Source: Hirudinaria manillensis (Eukaryota; Annelida; Clitellata; Hirudinida; Hirudinidae). Taken from it: a stretch of 64,000 bases of DNA. A program made the translations under genes and the position numbers. The notes under the pieces are model-generated. The model was not told the DNA's origin. It saw only the letters and a program-made list of their open reading frames with translations, and did no database searches. The stretch spans positions 5,178,001-5,242,000 of the forward strand of contig CM067531.1 in assembly GCA_034509925.1 (NCBI GenBank), given 5' to 3'. Positions 13,344 to 29,400 of the stretch are shown piece after piece (position 1 is the stretch's first letter; each line of letters opens with the position of its first letter).

Positions 13344-13730
13344 CTGTCGATGACTTACTTTTAACCGCAAGCGCATGACATCACAGGACCGTCCCAAGGA
13401 TGGTCGCATAAACGTCGTCATCGCAGTCGATGTATGGACAGATAAAACTCCAAGCACATCCTGATAGCTATAAATTGCTAATTCGCTCGGAATGAAGTCT
13501 TCTTGTGGCCCATCTTTCTCACCGACACCAACTTCTCCATCATTGTTATTGTCATCATTATCACAACCGGCACTACCATCGTCGTCGTCGTCGTCAACAC
13601 TTTGGAAGTTAGAATGGTTCCCCATCCCGATCAGATCTTTATTGTCTTTCCTTGTGGAGCCCCAGATGTAAACAGGGTTCCCAGAATGGATCTTTGTTTC
13701 GAAATCCTTAAATCAGTTATTATAGTAACA

Positions 13731-13763
<33 letters not shown>

Positions 13764-13790
13764 ATAATTATTATTATTATCGTTATTATC
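13731..13790. repeat. (ATT)n microsatellite with an inverted centre
   Basis: ATT triplets switch to AATAAT and back to ATT, so the tract is partly self-complementary and could fold into a hairpin. Confidence 0.9.
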
Positions 13791-14020
13791 ATAGGCGTTG
13801 TCAATATTATTAGGAAGGATAGGAGAAAAGTAAACCCGAATTCCTGAAACGTAGAGGAAGCAATTAGAAAGAAATTTGTCATTTAACGAATTATTAGGCT
13901 GCTCAATGGACCGTGGAATTCTTTGATTGGTGGACGAGTATTTATCGACCACTGTTTAATATTTTGACCCAATTTCATGGAATAAGTGATCTGCGGACAA
14001 ATTAACATTAACCAGCAGGC

Positions 14021-14176
14021 AAACAATACCAAACAAAAACAAACAACAAGAAGCAACAATACCAACAATAACAAACAACAAGAAGCAACAATACCAAACA
14101 ACAAGAAGCAACAACAACAAACAACAAGAAGCAACAATACCAAACAAGAAGAAGCAACAATATCAACAACAACAAG
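14021..14176. repeat. CAA-rich minisatellite, unit about 23 bp
   Basis: The unit AACAACAAGAAGCAACAATA recurs about five times with small length changes. Read on the plus strand it is an open frame rich in Gln, Asn and Thr, but no start, splice site or neighbouring exon supports translation. Confidence 0.85.
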
Positions 14177-16082
14177 GACACCAGCTCAGACAACCTTCTC
14201 CCAACAGATTCCGACAAATGCATCTTGTTTTCAATGAGACTCAAGGAAACGTTGGCGACGATGTTGCTCGGCGTTCGTTCGAAGACAGGGTTTTGTGCTA
14301 TCTGCTATTTATCTCATCGCAAGTGCAAGATTCTTACGAAGATGATGTGGCTCCTGCTTTTTTACTGATCATTATTATTATGATTTATTATTATTTTTTT
14401 ATATTATTATTGTTATTTTTATCTCGCATTATTCAAGTTCCTATTATCAGTAAGCGGTTTAAATGTTTAAGTGCATCTTCATCCCCTTGGAAAAACTTCT
14501 GCATGAACTGACATTTCATTCTTGAGAAGAGTTGATCGAAAACTTAATTTGGTACTTCTTTGGAACATTTTTTTGAAGAGATAACAACTCAATTTAATTA
14601 AATTCTGAGCCTGAAACCTTGGAATTAACAAAATTCCTTCTCATGCTACTTCACTTCGCTTAAACAGTGAATGTCACATTTTAAATTTTTTTTTCTTTCG
14701 TGGTTCGGCCGCGCCATATTGAATTCTTCTGGGCACTCTGAGTAATTTGTTCCCAAGTCCCACGATTGCTTGCATGACCGCCTGACGATAAGGACATGTT
14801 CTAATTCCCTTCACCTTTTCAGACGGGACTCCATTTTACATCCAAGTGAATTCTAGTGACATTTTGAAGCGAAGAAACCAGTCTTTTCTACAATGAAACG
14901 AAAGCGTAAAGCCGATAGTTTAAAACCTGGAGGTTCTATTATAAAAAACGTGGAGGAATTCAAATCGACTCTCGGGCAAAATGGAGAACTGAAACAAAGG
15001 CAGTCAGATGCAGCAACGTGATGGAGCAAAAGTAATAAAAATTGCTGGTGAACGCTGGAAGCAAATCGTAAAAAAAAGTTTTTTTTTATTATCTAATTGC
15101 TTGACAAACATCTTATTAAACTGACGACAATCATTTATTCATAGATTTCAGTTTCCGGTGATAAATATTTTCCTCTGAAGCCATAAATTCGCAATGTTTC
15201 TGAGTTAAACTCGGAACGCGAGTTTGCAAACAATTACGTCTGTCAGTCGTCTGCTTATTTTCTCCCTTTCTGAAATGTGAAAACGTTCAAAAGTGGAACT
15301 TTTGATAGAATTGTGTCATCCTTTTCAAGAGTTCATTACAATTTATGGTTAGACACTTAAACCTTTCATCGCTTCAAGGTAACTTGGGCATCGTCTCACC
15401 TTTTTTCCAGGGCAAACCCTCGCATAATTTCATTAGATGGCCTTTTCTTTGCAAGAAAGAAATCAAAAAGAAGTCAGTCATTGTCCTGATACCCAAAAAG
15501 ACGTCTTCATCCTCCAGCAACTTTCACAGTTTAATTACACGACGGTGTCGGTTCTTTGACAGTATTGCAAAACCCTTTAGCCACTATAATGGTTCGCATA
15601 AATTCTTAAAATGTTGAAACGTGTCAAGGAATCCTGCTAACAAAGCGAGTGAAGGCGAGATAAATTTTAAAATTTTAGCAAAATTTGAAAAAGAATTTGA
15701 TCAGTACAAAAGGCAATTTTAATTTAACAGTAATACATTAAGAAGAATTTAATATCGTGAACTGATGATAAAGAGAGAAATGTTCGTTTTCACTTCGACA
15801 AAATTTCATCACGTTATAAAAAGTTTGACCGCTTCTCATATGCCGCTCAGTGACAATAATTTCGAGCTTTTATCATTTATGGTAAAGGAGATGAAAAATG
15901 TTAACATGTAGAGGCTAAAATTCGGTAAAATCATTCAAATATTATCGGAAATTTTTCAAATTTGAAAAAAAAATCTCCCTCAGAATCGGAGCCAATTTTA
16001 AATTGAATTTCTCGGAATTGCTGTTCTCCAGCGGAATCTTTCTTTCCTCGCAGTGTCAGAACTCATTTCTGTTTTTTTGCTC

Positions 16083-17583
16083 TTAGGTTTCATCCAAAGA
16101 GGTTATTTCTAGCTCATCTTTTTTCACAGCCCTCAACAAAGTGCGTGAAATCTGGAGATTTAAATAAGTATAAAATATTTATATTTAGTATCGCAACTTC
16201 TAAAAAAATTTAAATATTAGAAAGTCAAAACAGAGGACGTAAATAATACTAAGCCAGAGATCAAAGTGTATACAGCGCTGAATAAAATGCGAAAAACTGT
16301 CTGAACCTTATGATGCACGGCATCCATGGACATTATTTGAGTTATTTCCATTCCAAAGGAAAGGATCTCGCGTAACTTCACTTGAGATGGCTTTTGCTTG
16401 ATGATCGGCAAAAGGTCAAGGAAGCGATAGTAATCAGGGCAATACCTTTCCTCCACAAAATGAAGGTCCTGGTTGCTCCATTCTGTTAAGTGAATTTTTA
16501 CAAATCAATGATATCAACAGATCTCTTACATTATTGACATGATCTTTTATTTTTAAGAATCATTTTCCTATAAAAGATTTCTCCGCTCCAAATCCCTCCA
16601 ATCATGGGGACAATTTGTTATAAAATACAAATTAATTAAAATTTAAACTTGTTTATGAATGCCAAGATTTCTGACTTAAAAATCAGTTAACTAAATGTTG
16701 TTCCAGATCGTGTGCAACTCTAAAAATTGTTCATTTCCATTTCAGGCGTTTTAAAGCCAAGATTTGAACCAAATATTGATAAATTGGCAGTGGGACTTCT
16801 CTCACTAAAGTTTATTAATAATTGTTACCATAAATTTAAATTTTCCTTCATTTGGAGTGGAGCCTGGATGAAAATTTCTTCGAAAAGAGGGAACAAAAAG
16901 TTTTGGAATCACTGATGTAGGTGGTTAGGAGGATCGAAGCTTGGTCGTAGAAATGTAACAGAACTCTTGCCTTCTTTCAACATGGCATCCATTCTTGAAC
17001 TCAATGCAGCCAAGATCCGTTTTTTCTGGACCCCATCATTTTTTTTTAAATACAAAATTATTATTTGACATAAGTGTTGAGTTGGTGTTTTAGTCATGCC
17101 GCTTTCGTATTGCTTCTTTACTCTACGATTTAGATGTCTCCAGACTATACTCTAAACCTTCTAAAGTCGTCTTCTAACTATCTGGAGTTCATTTTTTGCT
17201 TGTCTCTTCCAAGGGTTAAGGAGTCAAGTCCCTGTGAAATGGAATAGCGTGTCGGATGTTTAAATTTTTGCAACTGAAATATAACATAGCTTAAACATTA
17301 TAATAGATGATGTCCGATTAAATCAAACACTTTTTTATTGTAATTCAACCACCTATCATATCATCGAAGCAAAGTACTTTTCGTGGGTGTTGTTTATTTC
17401 ACCTGGAAATTCTCCCGCCGGTCCTTGCCTCGTATGTTTGGAAAACTGCTTCCGTTACTTTCATCACCCTCGTTGAGATGTTGTAATGTAGTTTGATAGA
17501 TTGTATCGTTACTGTGCTTGATGTTCCCTGGACTAGTTTTGGCTGTTAGATTAGCTCTCACGAAAGATTTTAAATGTATCTAC
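16083..17583 (-). CDS. Unrecognised small conserved-looking protein
   Basis: Candidate exons on the minus strand connect in frame: 17583-17403, 17025-16913, 16719-16692, 16468-16307 and 16151-16083 (stop TAA). The best-supported part is the last two exons, with EERYCPDYYRFLDLLPIIKQ, then MSMDAVHHK joined in phase 0 to ISRTLLRAVKKDELEI. The preceding exon gives KKRILAALSSRMDAMLKEGK and PSFDPPNHLH. The 28-base exon is the weakest link. Exon 1 has no in-frame ATG, so a further 5' exon is needed and could lie in or beyond the SLC12A9 5' end. The product would be about 180 residues, charged and helical, with no signal peptide or membrane segment. I do not recognise the family. Confidence 0.5.
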
Positions 17584-17608
17584 ATACTCGATTTATTTTA
17601 GTTTTGAC

Positions 17609-20600
17609 ATGGCAAGCAATCAAGATCCACTTCTGGATGTAGTCGAATCACATATTTTCGATGAAACGTCAAGCGAACAAAATCCTCTTCTCTCATCCAC
17701 GTCCTCACTACAGATGTATCACGAAGAACTAGATGTCTCCGCAGAGGTTAGATTATAATTTCTCGACGCAGTTGAACTTGTTAAAGTGTAGTCACTGATT
17801 TTTATTAACAGTTTAGAGAGGTTGATCCAAATGTAAAATACGAAACTAAGAGAACACTAGGTACTTTCGCAGGAGTGTTCTGTCCAGTTGCAATGGCAAT
17901 GTTTAGCACTCTTTTGTTTTTAAGATTAGGTATGTTTTATTTTCAATAGTTTATGTCATATACATTCAGAGCAACAGTAATTGTAGTGGTTGATTCTGTT
18001 TAACAGGATTCGTTTTGGGTCAGGCTGGGCTTATAGAATCACTGTTAATGTTTGTCTTAGCTTATTTCATCATGTTTTTAACAATTCTGTCTATCTGTGC
18101 CATCTCAACAAATGGAGCTTTGGAAGGAGGAGGAGCTTATTGTAATTAAAGTTTTTATATTATTTGTATATCATCTCTAAAATAAGTAATCAAGTTAAAA
18201 CCTTTGAAAGTCATGATCAGTCGAGCTTTAGGACCTGAATTTGGTGGAGCAATTGGACTATTGTTCTTTCTGGCACAAGTTGTCAGTTGTGGCCTTTATA
18301 CTTCAGGTCTTGTGGAGGCACTCACTACCAATTTTGGACAAAATGGTTAGATTTTGCATAAATGAATCACTGCATTAAAGGGATTAAATTAACATTCAAT
18401 TGCTAATTTTCAGGTACTCTCTTGAGTTCTGGACAACTGGGTCTACCCATCTCTTTCTGGTTTAATTACTTATATTCAACCATCATTCTTATCGTATGCC
18501 TCACCATTTCATTGATTGGAGGCCATCTTTATGGAAAGACAAACATTTTTACATTTTTTGTGGGGGATTTTGTAATTAAAATACAAACCTTAACATAAGT
18601 TTACAGATAAGGTCTTTTTCAGATTGTCATAATTTGTGCATCTTCAGTGATCGTAAGTTTGCTTGTACAAGGTGGTATGTGCATTGACTATCCAGCTTCA
18701 AATAGCAAATCAAAGTTAAATAGTTCGGAAACCAAATATCCGAACTGTTCCGATAACTCTGCACCGTACACCGGATTCAATATCCAAACTTTCCTCGAGA
18801 ATGTTTATAGTTAGTACGACCAAAATTGGGATTCAGACCAAACTTTGAAGGGCTTCATTGTTATATATTTGTTAGGTTCCTATCAAGTGGATTATAGCAC
18901 CGGAAACGTGATGAATTTTGCCGTGGTGTTTTCGGTTTTGTTCAGCAGCGTCACGGGAATCATGAACGGTGCGAACATGTCGGGTCGGTTGTCGTCGATT
19001 CATTGGATTTTGATATTCCGCGAAGAATGACCGTCTTAATTTGGTGATGATTACATTTGAAGGTGATTTGAAGAATCCAGGAGTGGCCATCCCTAAGGGT
19101 TCAATTTCTGCTGCCTCATTTGCCCTTGCTACTTTCATCATTTTACTGTTTCTGTGTTCTTTTACTGTATCCAAGTATGCATTTTCCCTTTGTGATTTAT
19201 TGAATGGCCTTGTAGTAAATGGTTCTAAAACACGTTTTCTATTTTCAGAGACCTTTTGATCGGGAACTATAACTTCCTTCTCTCCGTTAATTTGTGGCCT
19301 CCGTTCGTCGCCATCGGAATGGTGGCCGCCACTCTGTCGGCAGCTCTGGGCAACATGATCGGAGGATCGAGGATCCTTTTTGCACTCGCGAAGGATGAGA
19401 TTTATGGTGCGATCGAATCATTATGTTATTTAAACGCGATATTGGTTTACTGGCATTATTTTTGTTTTACATTTAGTTGATGTTCGTATTTATTAATCGC
19501 AACTATCTGCACCAAATAACTGGGATTGCTTTAATGGAATTGTTATATTTATAATATTTTAACTCAGAATCTGAGTCTCTCAAAAATGTGAAATAACGAT
19601 ACTTGATAGTACGTGATATGTTGCTGTTGTTGTTATCACAAGCAATTTATTGAATATTTATAAATTTTCAGGACTATTTCTGAAGCCAGCAAGCATGTCC
19701 ACTAAAGGTGGCAATCCATTTGTTGCAGTCCTCATCACCTGGATACTTGTTCAGGTTTTACTTACACTACATTACTAATTCTGTAAGAGGTATAACTTCA
19801 TAAAATATCCATTTCACAAGGTCTGATAAATAAGTTTAATCAGTTTTGAAATGAGTTTACGTTTCATTTATGCTTATTAAAATTAATTACAGATGATTCT
19901 CTTGATTGGATCCCTGAATAATATTGCTCCCATGTGCTCAGAGATGTTCCTCTTGTCTTATGCCATGACCAACTTGGCATGCTTGGCTTTAGACTTGACC
20001 TCAGCACCAAATTTTAGGTGATTGAATATTAATTGTTATTGTTTTATTAGTAATTATTAATTAATTATTAAGATATTATAATTCTTTAAAATTATATTTC
20101 TGCATAATTTCTTAATTAAACAAATTAACACACTATTTGTTACAAACGATTTTGTTGATTTTCAGACCGATGTTCAAATATTTTTCAAGCATGACTTCAC
20201 TCTTGGGTCTTATTGGTTGCCTCATCATGTGTTTCTTCATTAACTACATCTATGCTCTCATATCTGTTGCCATGTTGGTAGTTCTCATCATCGGTCTTCA
20301 CATGAGAGGATTTCAAAACTCCTGGGGCTCTATAAGTCAAGCTTTAATTTTCCATCAAGTGAGGAAATTCCTACTCATGCTTGACTTCAGAAAGGATCAC
20401 ATCAAATTCTGGAGACCCCACATGCTTCTCTTGGTCGCTAATCCGAGACTCAGCAGTCAACTGATCGACTTCATTAACGACCTGAAGAAGAGCGGAATGT
20501 ACGTCGTGGCTCACGTCAAAACGGGAAACTTCAATGACGAGGAAGTCGATCCGTTGCAGGAGGAATACCTGCATTGGGTGAGGCTCATCGAACAAATCAG

Positions 20601-21519
20601 CGTCAAAGCCTTCGTGGAACTGACCATGGCATCGACGGTCAGGGAAGGGGTTTGGCACCTGATCAGGCTGTCGGGTTTGGGGGGCATGAAACCCAACACG
20701 GTCTGTTTCGGTTTTTACGACGACTCCCCTCCCGTCGACACCCTAGTAAGGTTCAAGCCAAAATCGATGCTCAACAAAAAGATATTCAGGCTTAGATCAC
20801 ATCATCCAAACAATAATACAAATGGTGGCAACAATTTGGGACAATTTGAGATTTTTAATGACATCAGATTTGAAAAGGCCTTCTCTAAAATTGAATATGT
20901 TCTCATGATTCAAGATGCCATAAAACTGAGGAAGAATGTTTGTCTATTCAGGCATTTTCAGAACATGGACAAAGTTAGGGTGAAAAACAATGGAACTCCA
21001 ATGTATATAGATTTATGGCCCGTTAATTTCTTTGATGTTTTCTCCACTTCAGTCAATTTCGACAAAACTTGTTTGTTTCTCTTGCAACTTGGATGCATCC
21101 TTCACATGGTACCAGGTTGGAGAAAGCACACCAAGCTTCGTATCTTTGCCTGCAGTAGGAGTTGCAGTCGAGAGATGCAGAAAATGGAGTCTCAGCTCGC
21201 AGAGTTTTTGAATTTGTTGAGGATTCGAGCAGAGATCCGAGTGGTAGACGTGGACGACATCTCTTATCATTACCGCATTTCGTCCGAATTTCCACCCGAC
21301 GCGGATCCGATTTTATCCGACAGCTATCCGGTCGAGGTGAATAGGATGATCAAAGAAGAGTGCTCCGAAACTGCCATAACCTTCATTTATTTGCCGGCAC
21401 CTCCCGCCACCGAGAGGAAGCAAGTGACTTACCTCCGCCAGCTTGATCTACTCACTCAAGATCTTCCACCTACTGTCCTTGTTCATGGCCTGCAGCCAGT
21501 CATTTGCACAAGTCTTTAA
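17609..21519 (+). CDS. SLC12A9: Cation-chloride cotransporter family member, SLC12A9-like
   Basis: Twelve exons: 17609-17746, 17812-17929, 18007-18141, 18211-18345, 18414-18559, 18623-18809, 18876-18983, 19063-19174, 19249-19406, 19672-19754, 19893-20017 and 20166-21519, encoding about 932 residues (human SLC12A9 is 914). The transmembrane core starts at [20 protein letters not shown]. It includes [59 protein letters not shown] and the last helices in exon 12. The long cytosolic C-terminus has [20 protein letters not shown], a family hallmark. SLC12A9 (CIP1) is a divergent member with poorly defined transport activity. The exon 5 donor is ambiguous: 18560 gives FTFF joined to IVIICASS, and 18572 adds four residues. 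It is convergent with AP2M1, whose stop is about 700 bp away. Confidence 0.95.
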
Positions 21520-22217
21520 AGACATTTTCCAGCATAAAACAAGCTCTTTTAAAAACAAACTATGCAACTCCCAATCACTGCATCCAATTACAACCTCAAG
21601 CATCCTTCGCTCTGTTACAGATCCTTGAAACATCCATCTCCGTATCCATCGCTATTCTATTGTAAATATTATGACGATTTTGTCAAAGTTTGATACTGGC
21701 AAAACAAGCCAGCTCATTATCTAAAGCAATTACTCTAAATGTATTTCGAGCCCTATTTTCCAGATTTGTGATATGACTTATTTGAAGGTAACATCTCATT
21801 TATTTAGCTTTTGTTGACTTTCATCTAAATCACAAGTAGCCACCCACCCAAATTATTGACTTGGTGTTCAGCTGGTCACTCCCACACTTGATATCAAAAG
21901 TAAAAGTGCTTTGATTTGAATATTGGATTAAATAAAATCAAAAGGTATTGAGAATTTGAATCTTATCTATAATGCACACATCTTCACAGACATTACAGCT
22001 GTAAACAAACGGAATATATAAGCCAAACAATCAAGAATCGAACGACGAGAAAGATGCCAGAACTTGACAACATAGGAGCGAGAAGTTGCTACAGTAAACC
22101 AATGGCATGATTTTAAGTGCAGTAATTAAGCACATCAATATTCTTGCTAACAGCCAAATGAAAGTTATAATTGTTTCCGATTGAGGGGGGGGCAGGATGC
22201 CCGAGGGGCGTCGGGTA
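21520..22217. other. 3' flanks of SLC12A9 and AP2M1
   Basis: Tail-to-tail interval holding both 3' untranslated regions. An AATAAA at about 21934 on the plus strand is a candidate poly(A) signal for SLC12A9. No other gene is visible. Confidence 0.5.
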
Positions 22218-24912
<2,695 letters not shown>

Positions 24913-25711
24913 TTATGGAGTTTAGATCATATCACAAAATTAAAGACTTTGCTCAAATAATTAATAGCAAACAATCAAATAAAACATTTTACTCGGATCC
25001 TAAAGACGCATGTAAACAATTACGACCGACTCATTCACGGATCGAGGATCAAGAATACCCGAAAAATCAATACGACACCCATCGGCCAAAGATTCATAAT
25101 TAGGGATGCGACCGAAGCATAAATTTTCCTTGTAGCTATAATTGTATCTAACATTAAATATATTTGATTAATGATATGTCGCAATTTGCATACATCGTTA
25201 AATTTAGCCAATTTTGCTTCGATTGCTATGATATGGAAAATGTCTGAAGTTACATAACAAGTGATTACCTGAAGTACCTTTCCATCACCTTATTAGAATA
25301 CTGACAATTTATGATCCAGATGTTTTCTTTCTCTAAGTTGTTTTTATATCATTTCCTTAATTTTTTTAAAATAATAAACTATGTGCCGGGATTAAAATAT
25401 TCATAAATTAGTTGATAAATGTGTTTAGAGTTGAAATATATTAAGTGACCTTAGTTGAGGTTCCAAACCTCGGACGCTTGTGACTGAGTTGACATCAAGC
25501 GACCCTACAGTTGAACAATTTCAATGAACATATGATGTCACGATGAATCTCCGACTTACTTCGATGGATTCAGATTCAGATGACCAAATAAAAAAATAAC
25601 GTAATAAAGGCGTTCAGAGTAATCATTTACAAATCCCTCCAGTCCCATGCTCGTTAAACATTGTTCCTCGGGTCTGCCAGAGATGATACTAACTTTCATT
25701 AATATCTATGC

Positions 25712-25760
25712 CAAGAAAACTAGTTCGCGCACTATTAGTCACTAGGTTCCTAGCTTGTTG
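25712..25760 (-). pseudogene. Relic of AP2M1 exon 2
   Basis: About 48 bases match AP2M1 exon 2 (24634-24681) at roughly 83 percent by eye, including the blocks ACTAGTTCG, TATTAGTCACT and CTTGTTG. In the AP2M1 frame it reads QQARNLVTNSARTSF against [15 protein letters not shown] in the gene. There is no surrounding exon structure, and flanking AP2M1 sequence is not recognisable. Confidence 0.8.
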
Positions 25761-25762
25761 AT

Positions 25763-25886
25763 CAGGGGTTCTCAACCCATTACCCACAAAGCATCTCCTT
25801 AGAAAAACTTACATATTTTAAAAATTATATTATAAGTATAAGTAAACTGGTTGGGATCCAAGAATGCTAAAAGGTTGAGAACCTCT
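25763..25886. mobile_element. Short inverted-repeat element, hAT/MITE-like
   Basis: The left end CAGGGGTTCTCAACCC and the right end AAGGTTGAGAACCTCT are inverted repeats about 125 bp apart. The sequence CAG(N)GGTTCTCAACC is a common terminus of non-autonomous hAT elements. There is no coding capacity. A clean 8-bp target-site duplication was not found, so boundaries may be off by a few bases. It directly abuts the AP2M1 exon relic. Confidence 0.55.
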
Positions 25887-26497
25887 CAGCTAGGTAAAGA
25901 ATACAACACCAGAATAATACCAAGAATTAAATAGGAATGAGAAAGAATATTGCTTTATCAACAAAAGTCAAGTGGATGAAGCTATCTCAGCAGCTTAACA
26001 AGTATCCAGAAATAGTTTGTATGGTTCTCTGTTCATAGGACGACAGTAATATCATTACTCTGATCTTTAAGCAACTAGAAGAGACTAAGAACTAAACAAA
26101 TTAAACACAATATGAAGAATATGATGGGGAGGCATCAAAGACTAGTAATTTCAATCAACTTAAGTTAAAAAAGTTAATGTCTGACAACCACAGGAGAAGC
26201 CAATATGAGACGGGTAATATTTAGGGACCCCAATGACTAATGCAGTTAAATTAACTATCCTTATTATTATATGCTTTTCAGGAAGTTTAAAATCTCCCAA
26301 AAATAAGAGCATTGACTTGGGAAGACTTTCAGACAATTTTTGAAAACAAGATCTTTAGGTATATTTATAAGTATCAGCATAATGACGAGAATGTTTATCA
26401 ATGGCAAAAAAATTCATCAAAATGGCAAAAACAAATACTTTCCTCTATATGTATGGCATTATATGCATGTAACAAAACTTAAACATCATATCACTTA

Positions 26498-29400
26498 TTA
26501 TCGTGATGATAGCATGGCTTTTTTGAGGTCATTAATAGGAGGCCTTGTTCTCGAATATTTGCTTTCATTAACAGAAGACCTTGATTGGGACTCCTTCCTG
26601 AGTTTTTTTCCATGAAAATCAGCTGAATCAGAATATCTTTTGGATGGATAACTTTCTCCATCGTCCTCTATGGTCTGTGGATGAGTTTTAGACTGATTCC
26701 TATTTGTGGCTCCTCGTCCAAATCTCCAATCCAAGTATTGCTTCGTTTGAAGCAGGTGAGGAAACATGTCTGGAAGTCATTGTCATTCAATCAGATTCAA
26801 TTAAATTTATGAATTATAAAATAAAAACTCTTAATTAGAATTGAAAATCACCAGATTTTTCTTTGAGTGCATTGGTTGCTGCATTCATTTCTCCCTGTTG
26901 AATGCTATGGCCTATACCAGTGGCAAGTCTCTCTCCTCTAAAATAAACTGCCACATGGTACTTCCTTGTATTTGTGGGTCCTGTACATTGTAGTACCCTA
27001 ATAAAAATAATGCAACTTATTAATTAATGTAATTAATAAGTAAATATCATTTTTATATAAATAAGAATAAATTAATAACAATTAATGTACATAATAAATT
27101 AAATAGTCTTTCATTAGCGCTAAGTTCTCTTGTCACCACACCCCACCAATTTCTTAGAAGAACCATTTCAAATTTGCTTTTTTTTCAAATTAACTCAATG
27201 CATTTGCCAATTTCAGAAATTATATTTCATGGCATCTTCATTCTTCTTGTAACCATTTTATTGCTAAAACACTACTAACTTGTAGACAGGAATGTCTGGT
27301 TCTCCATCAGTGGGATCCCTCAAAGTTAAACAACATTGTTGAAGTTGTGACTTGGCATCGTTCCAATCTTGATTCATGATGAATTCCTGCAAGATGTTTG
27401 ATACACTCTTGTCATTTACCCAATTTTAATGTTCAGCTCAAAATGTTCACATAATGAAATAGTGATTTCTAATTGGCTCAAACCTTGTAGTGTTAGAGTA
27501 GGACATAAATAAAAATACATAAAAAAAAACTACATAGGTGTGAATATTTGATAAAAAATAAACAGATGATAAGAGGAAGAAATTTTCCACAAAATATTGC
27601 AGAACCAAATTAGCTGACCTTGAGTCTCGGATAAAAGCAGACCTGGCAGAAAACGACGCAAGGATCTAGGCCTTGATCGACGTACAGAGAACCAATGAAA
27701 GCTTCTAAGATGTCTGCTTTGTCTTTTACTTTATTCTTTTCATTTTCCATCCTCTCTTTGACCTTAGGGTCGTTGTTGATGACATATTCCGTCATGCCCA
27801 GATCGTCACAAATGATTGCTTGTGTTTTATTGTTCACAAGAGAACTCCTCAAGAGCTTTAATAATAAATTAAAGTTAATTATTAAAATTAATTATTTATG
27901 GAATGCCCTTTTACTTTTACTCACAGTCAGATGTCCTTCATGGTGGTCTGGAAAATGTTTGAACAAATATTCTGAGGTGATGAATTGCAAGATGGTGTCC
28001 CCCAGGAATTCCAATGTCTGGTTGTGACCTCTAGTTGTCAGTAGGAAATAAATTAACGACTCAACATTAATATATAACGGTATAACATTAAAAAAAATTA
28101 AATATTTATAAAATCATACAAAGTCAAGTTATTGAATCCAATGTTTCTCATCGTAAATGCTCGAGCCAGAAGTCGCACGTGATTGAATTTGAATCCCGTC
28201 TGCTCCTCGAATGTAGCCAATTTCTGAAAAGTGAATTAAAATGTCACTTCTTCATAATATAATGCTATTATTACATTGCTATTACACCAAATTATATTTC
28301 GTTATAATACATTGTTCTGACCTGCAAAGGCTTACTCTTGTCGATCCAATGCCTGTCACCCAATGGTTCGTCTTCTTGGAGGGGATGGGATGGTAAATTT
28401 CTCCAAACGCTGAGCAAGTGAGGTTCATCTTTGAAGAGGGCCTCGCCAAATATTCTGTCTGCAACTTCAATTCCTCCGTCCAAAAAGAGAGAACCTAACA
28501 ACGATTGCCTCAAGTCTCAACAATCTGATCAAATTAATTTCTATTGCATAACTTGTTCATTTATGCCAACAGCAATGAAAAACAATTTACAGAAAAGGCA
28601 CATCATTAAAAATGATATCAGCCAGAGAAGATGATTTACCAAGAAGAGCCTCAAAGCAATTGGCCAAAGCATATCTCAGGTCGAGGTCACGACAAAGGTC
28701 GGGTCCGTGCGCATAAAGGAGGAAATGCTGGAGGCCGAGTTTCTGTTGGAAAGAATGGATGACGTGATACAAATAATAATATTCTTTGCAATAAATTATT
28801 AAAATTAATATTTGATTAATGTTTGCAATGGAAAAATTTGTTTTGTTTAAATAGTTAAAGCTCTATAAAAGCTGATGAAGGATAACAACTTGGGCTAAAA
28901 CTGTGAGGTGTTGGTTCTGAACAAGTGCAGCTCGATACGTTGCCAATCCACCTTCCTCAAGTCTTGGAAACAGGAAGAAGAGATGAATGCTGATAACAAG
29001 TTATGTAAATAAATAAATACACTAGTAAAAATGATGCAAATAAAATTAGTCACAAGCAAGAGTTTTGATCTCTATCACAATTACTATTATTATTATTATT
29101 TCAAAATCTTATTAGAGCAAACCTTGACAAAAACTCAATGACAGTATCACCCAGAAATTCCAATCTCTCATAATGATGAATCTCAGAAGCCGTTGCCCGA
29201 GCTCTGGCCATTTTGGACATTATGTGCATCAGTGTCTTTATACCTGGATGGATTTATATTATCTTTTAAAAGTATATAAATTTATATTATCTTTCAAAAG
29301 TATAAATTGATAATAAACAAATATAAATTGTCATTAGGAATATAATGCTGTATGTACCGTGAATGTAATTTAATAAATATATTTCCAAGAATAATAAAAT

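Larger units (their letters stand above)
12921..16082. other. Intergenic region rich in simple and tandem repeats
   Basis: Between the 5' end of the SUEL/CUB receptor and the 3' end of the small minus-strand gene at 16083. Contents seen: GTT/GTC triplets at 13301-13343, mixed ATT/GTC triplets around 13535-13595, an ATT array at 13731-13790 and a CAA-rich minisatellite at 14021-14176. No exon could be supported. The first few hundred bases should hold the receptor promoter, but I saw no clear TATA box. Confidence 0.6.

Noticed and set aside
13986..14237. Gln/Asn/Thr-rich plus-strand frame
   Set aside because: Encoded by the CAA-rich minisatellite; no gene signals around it.
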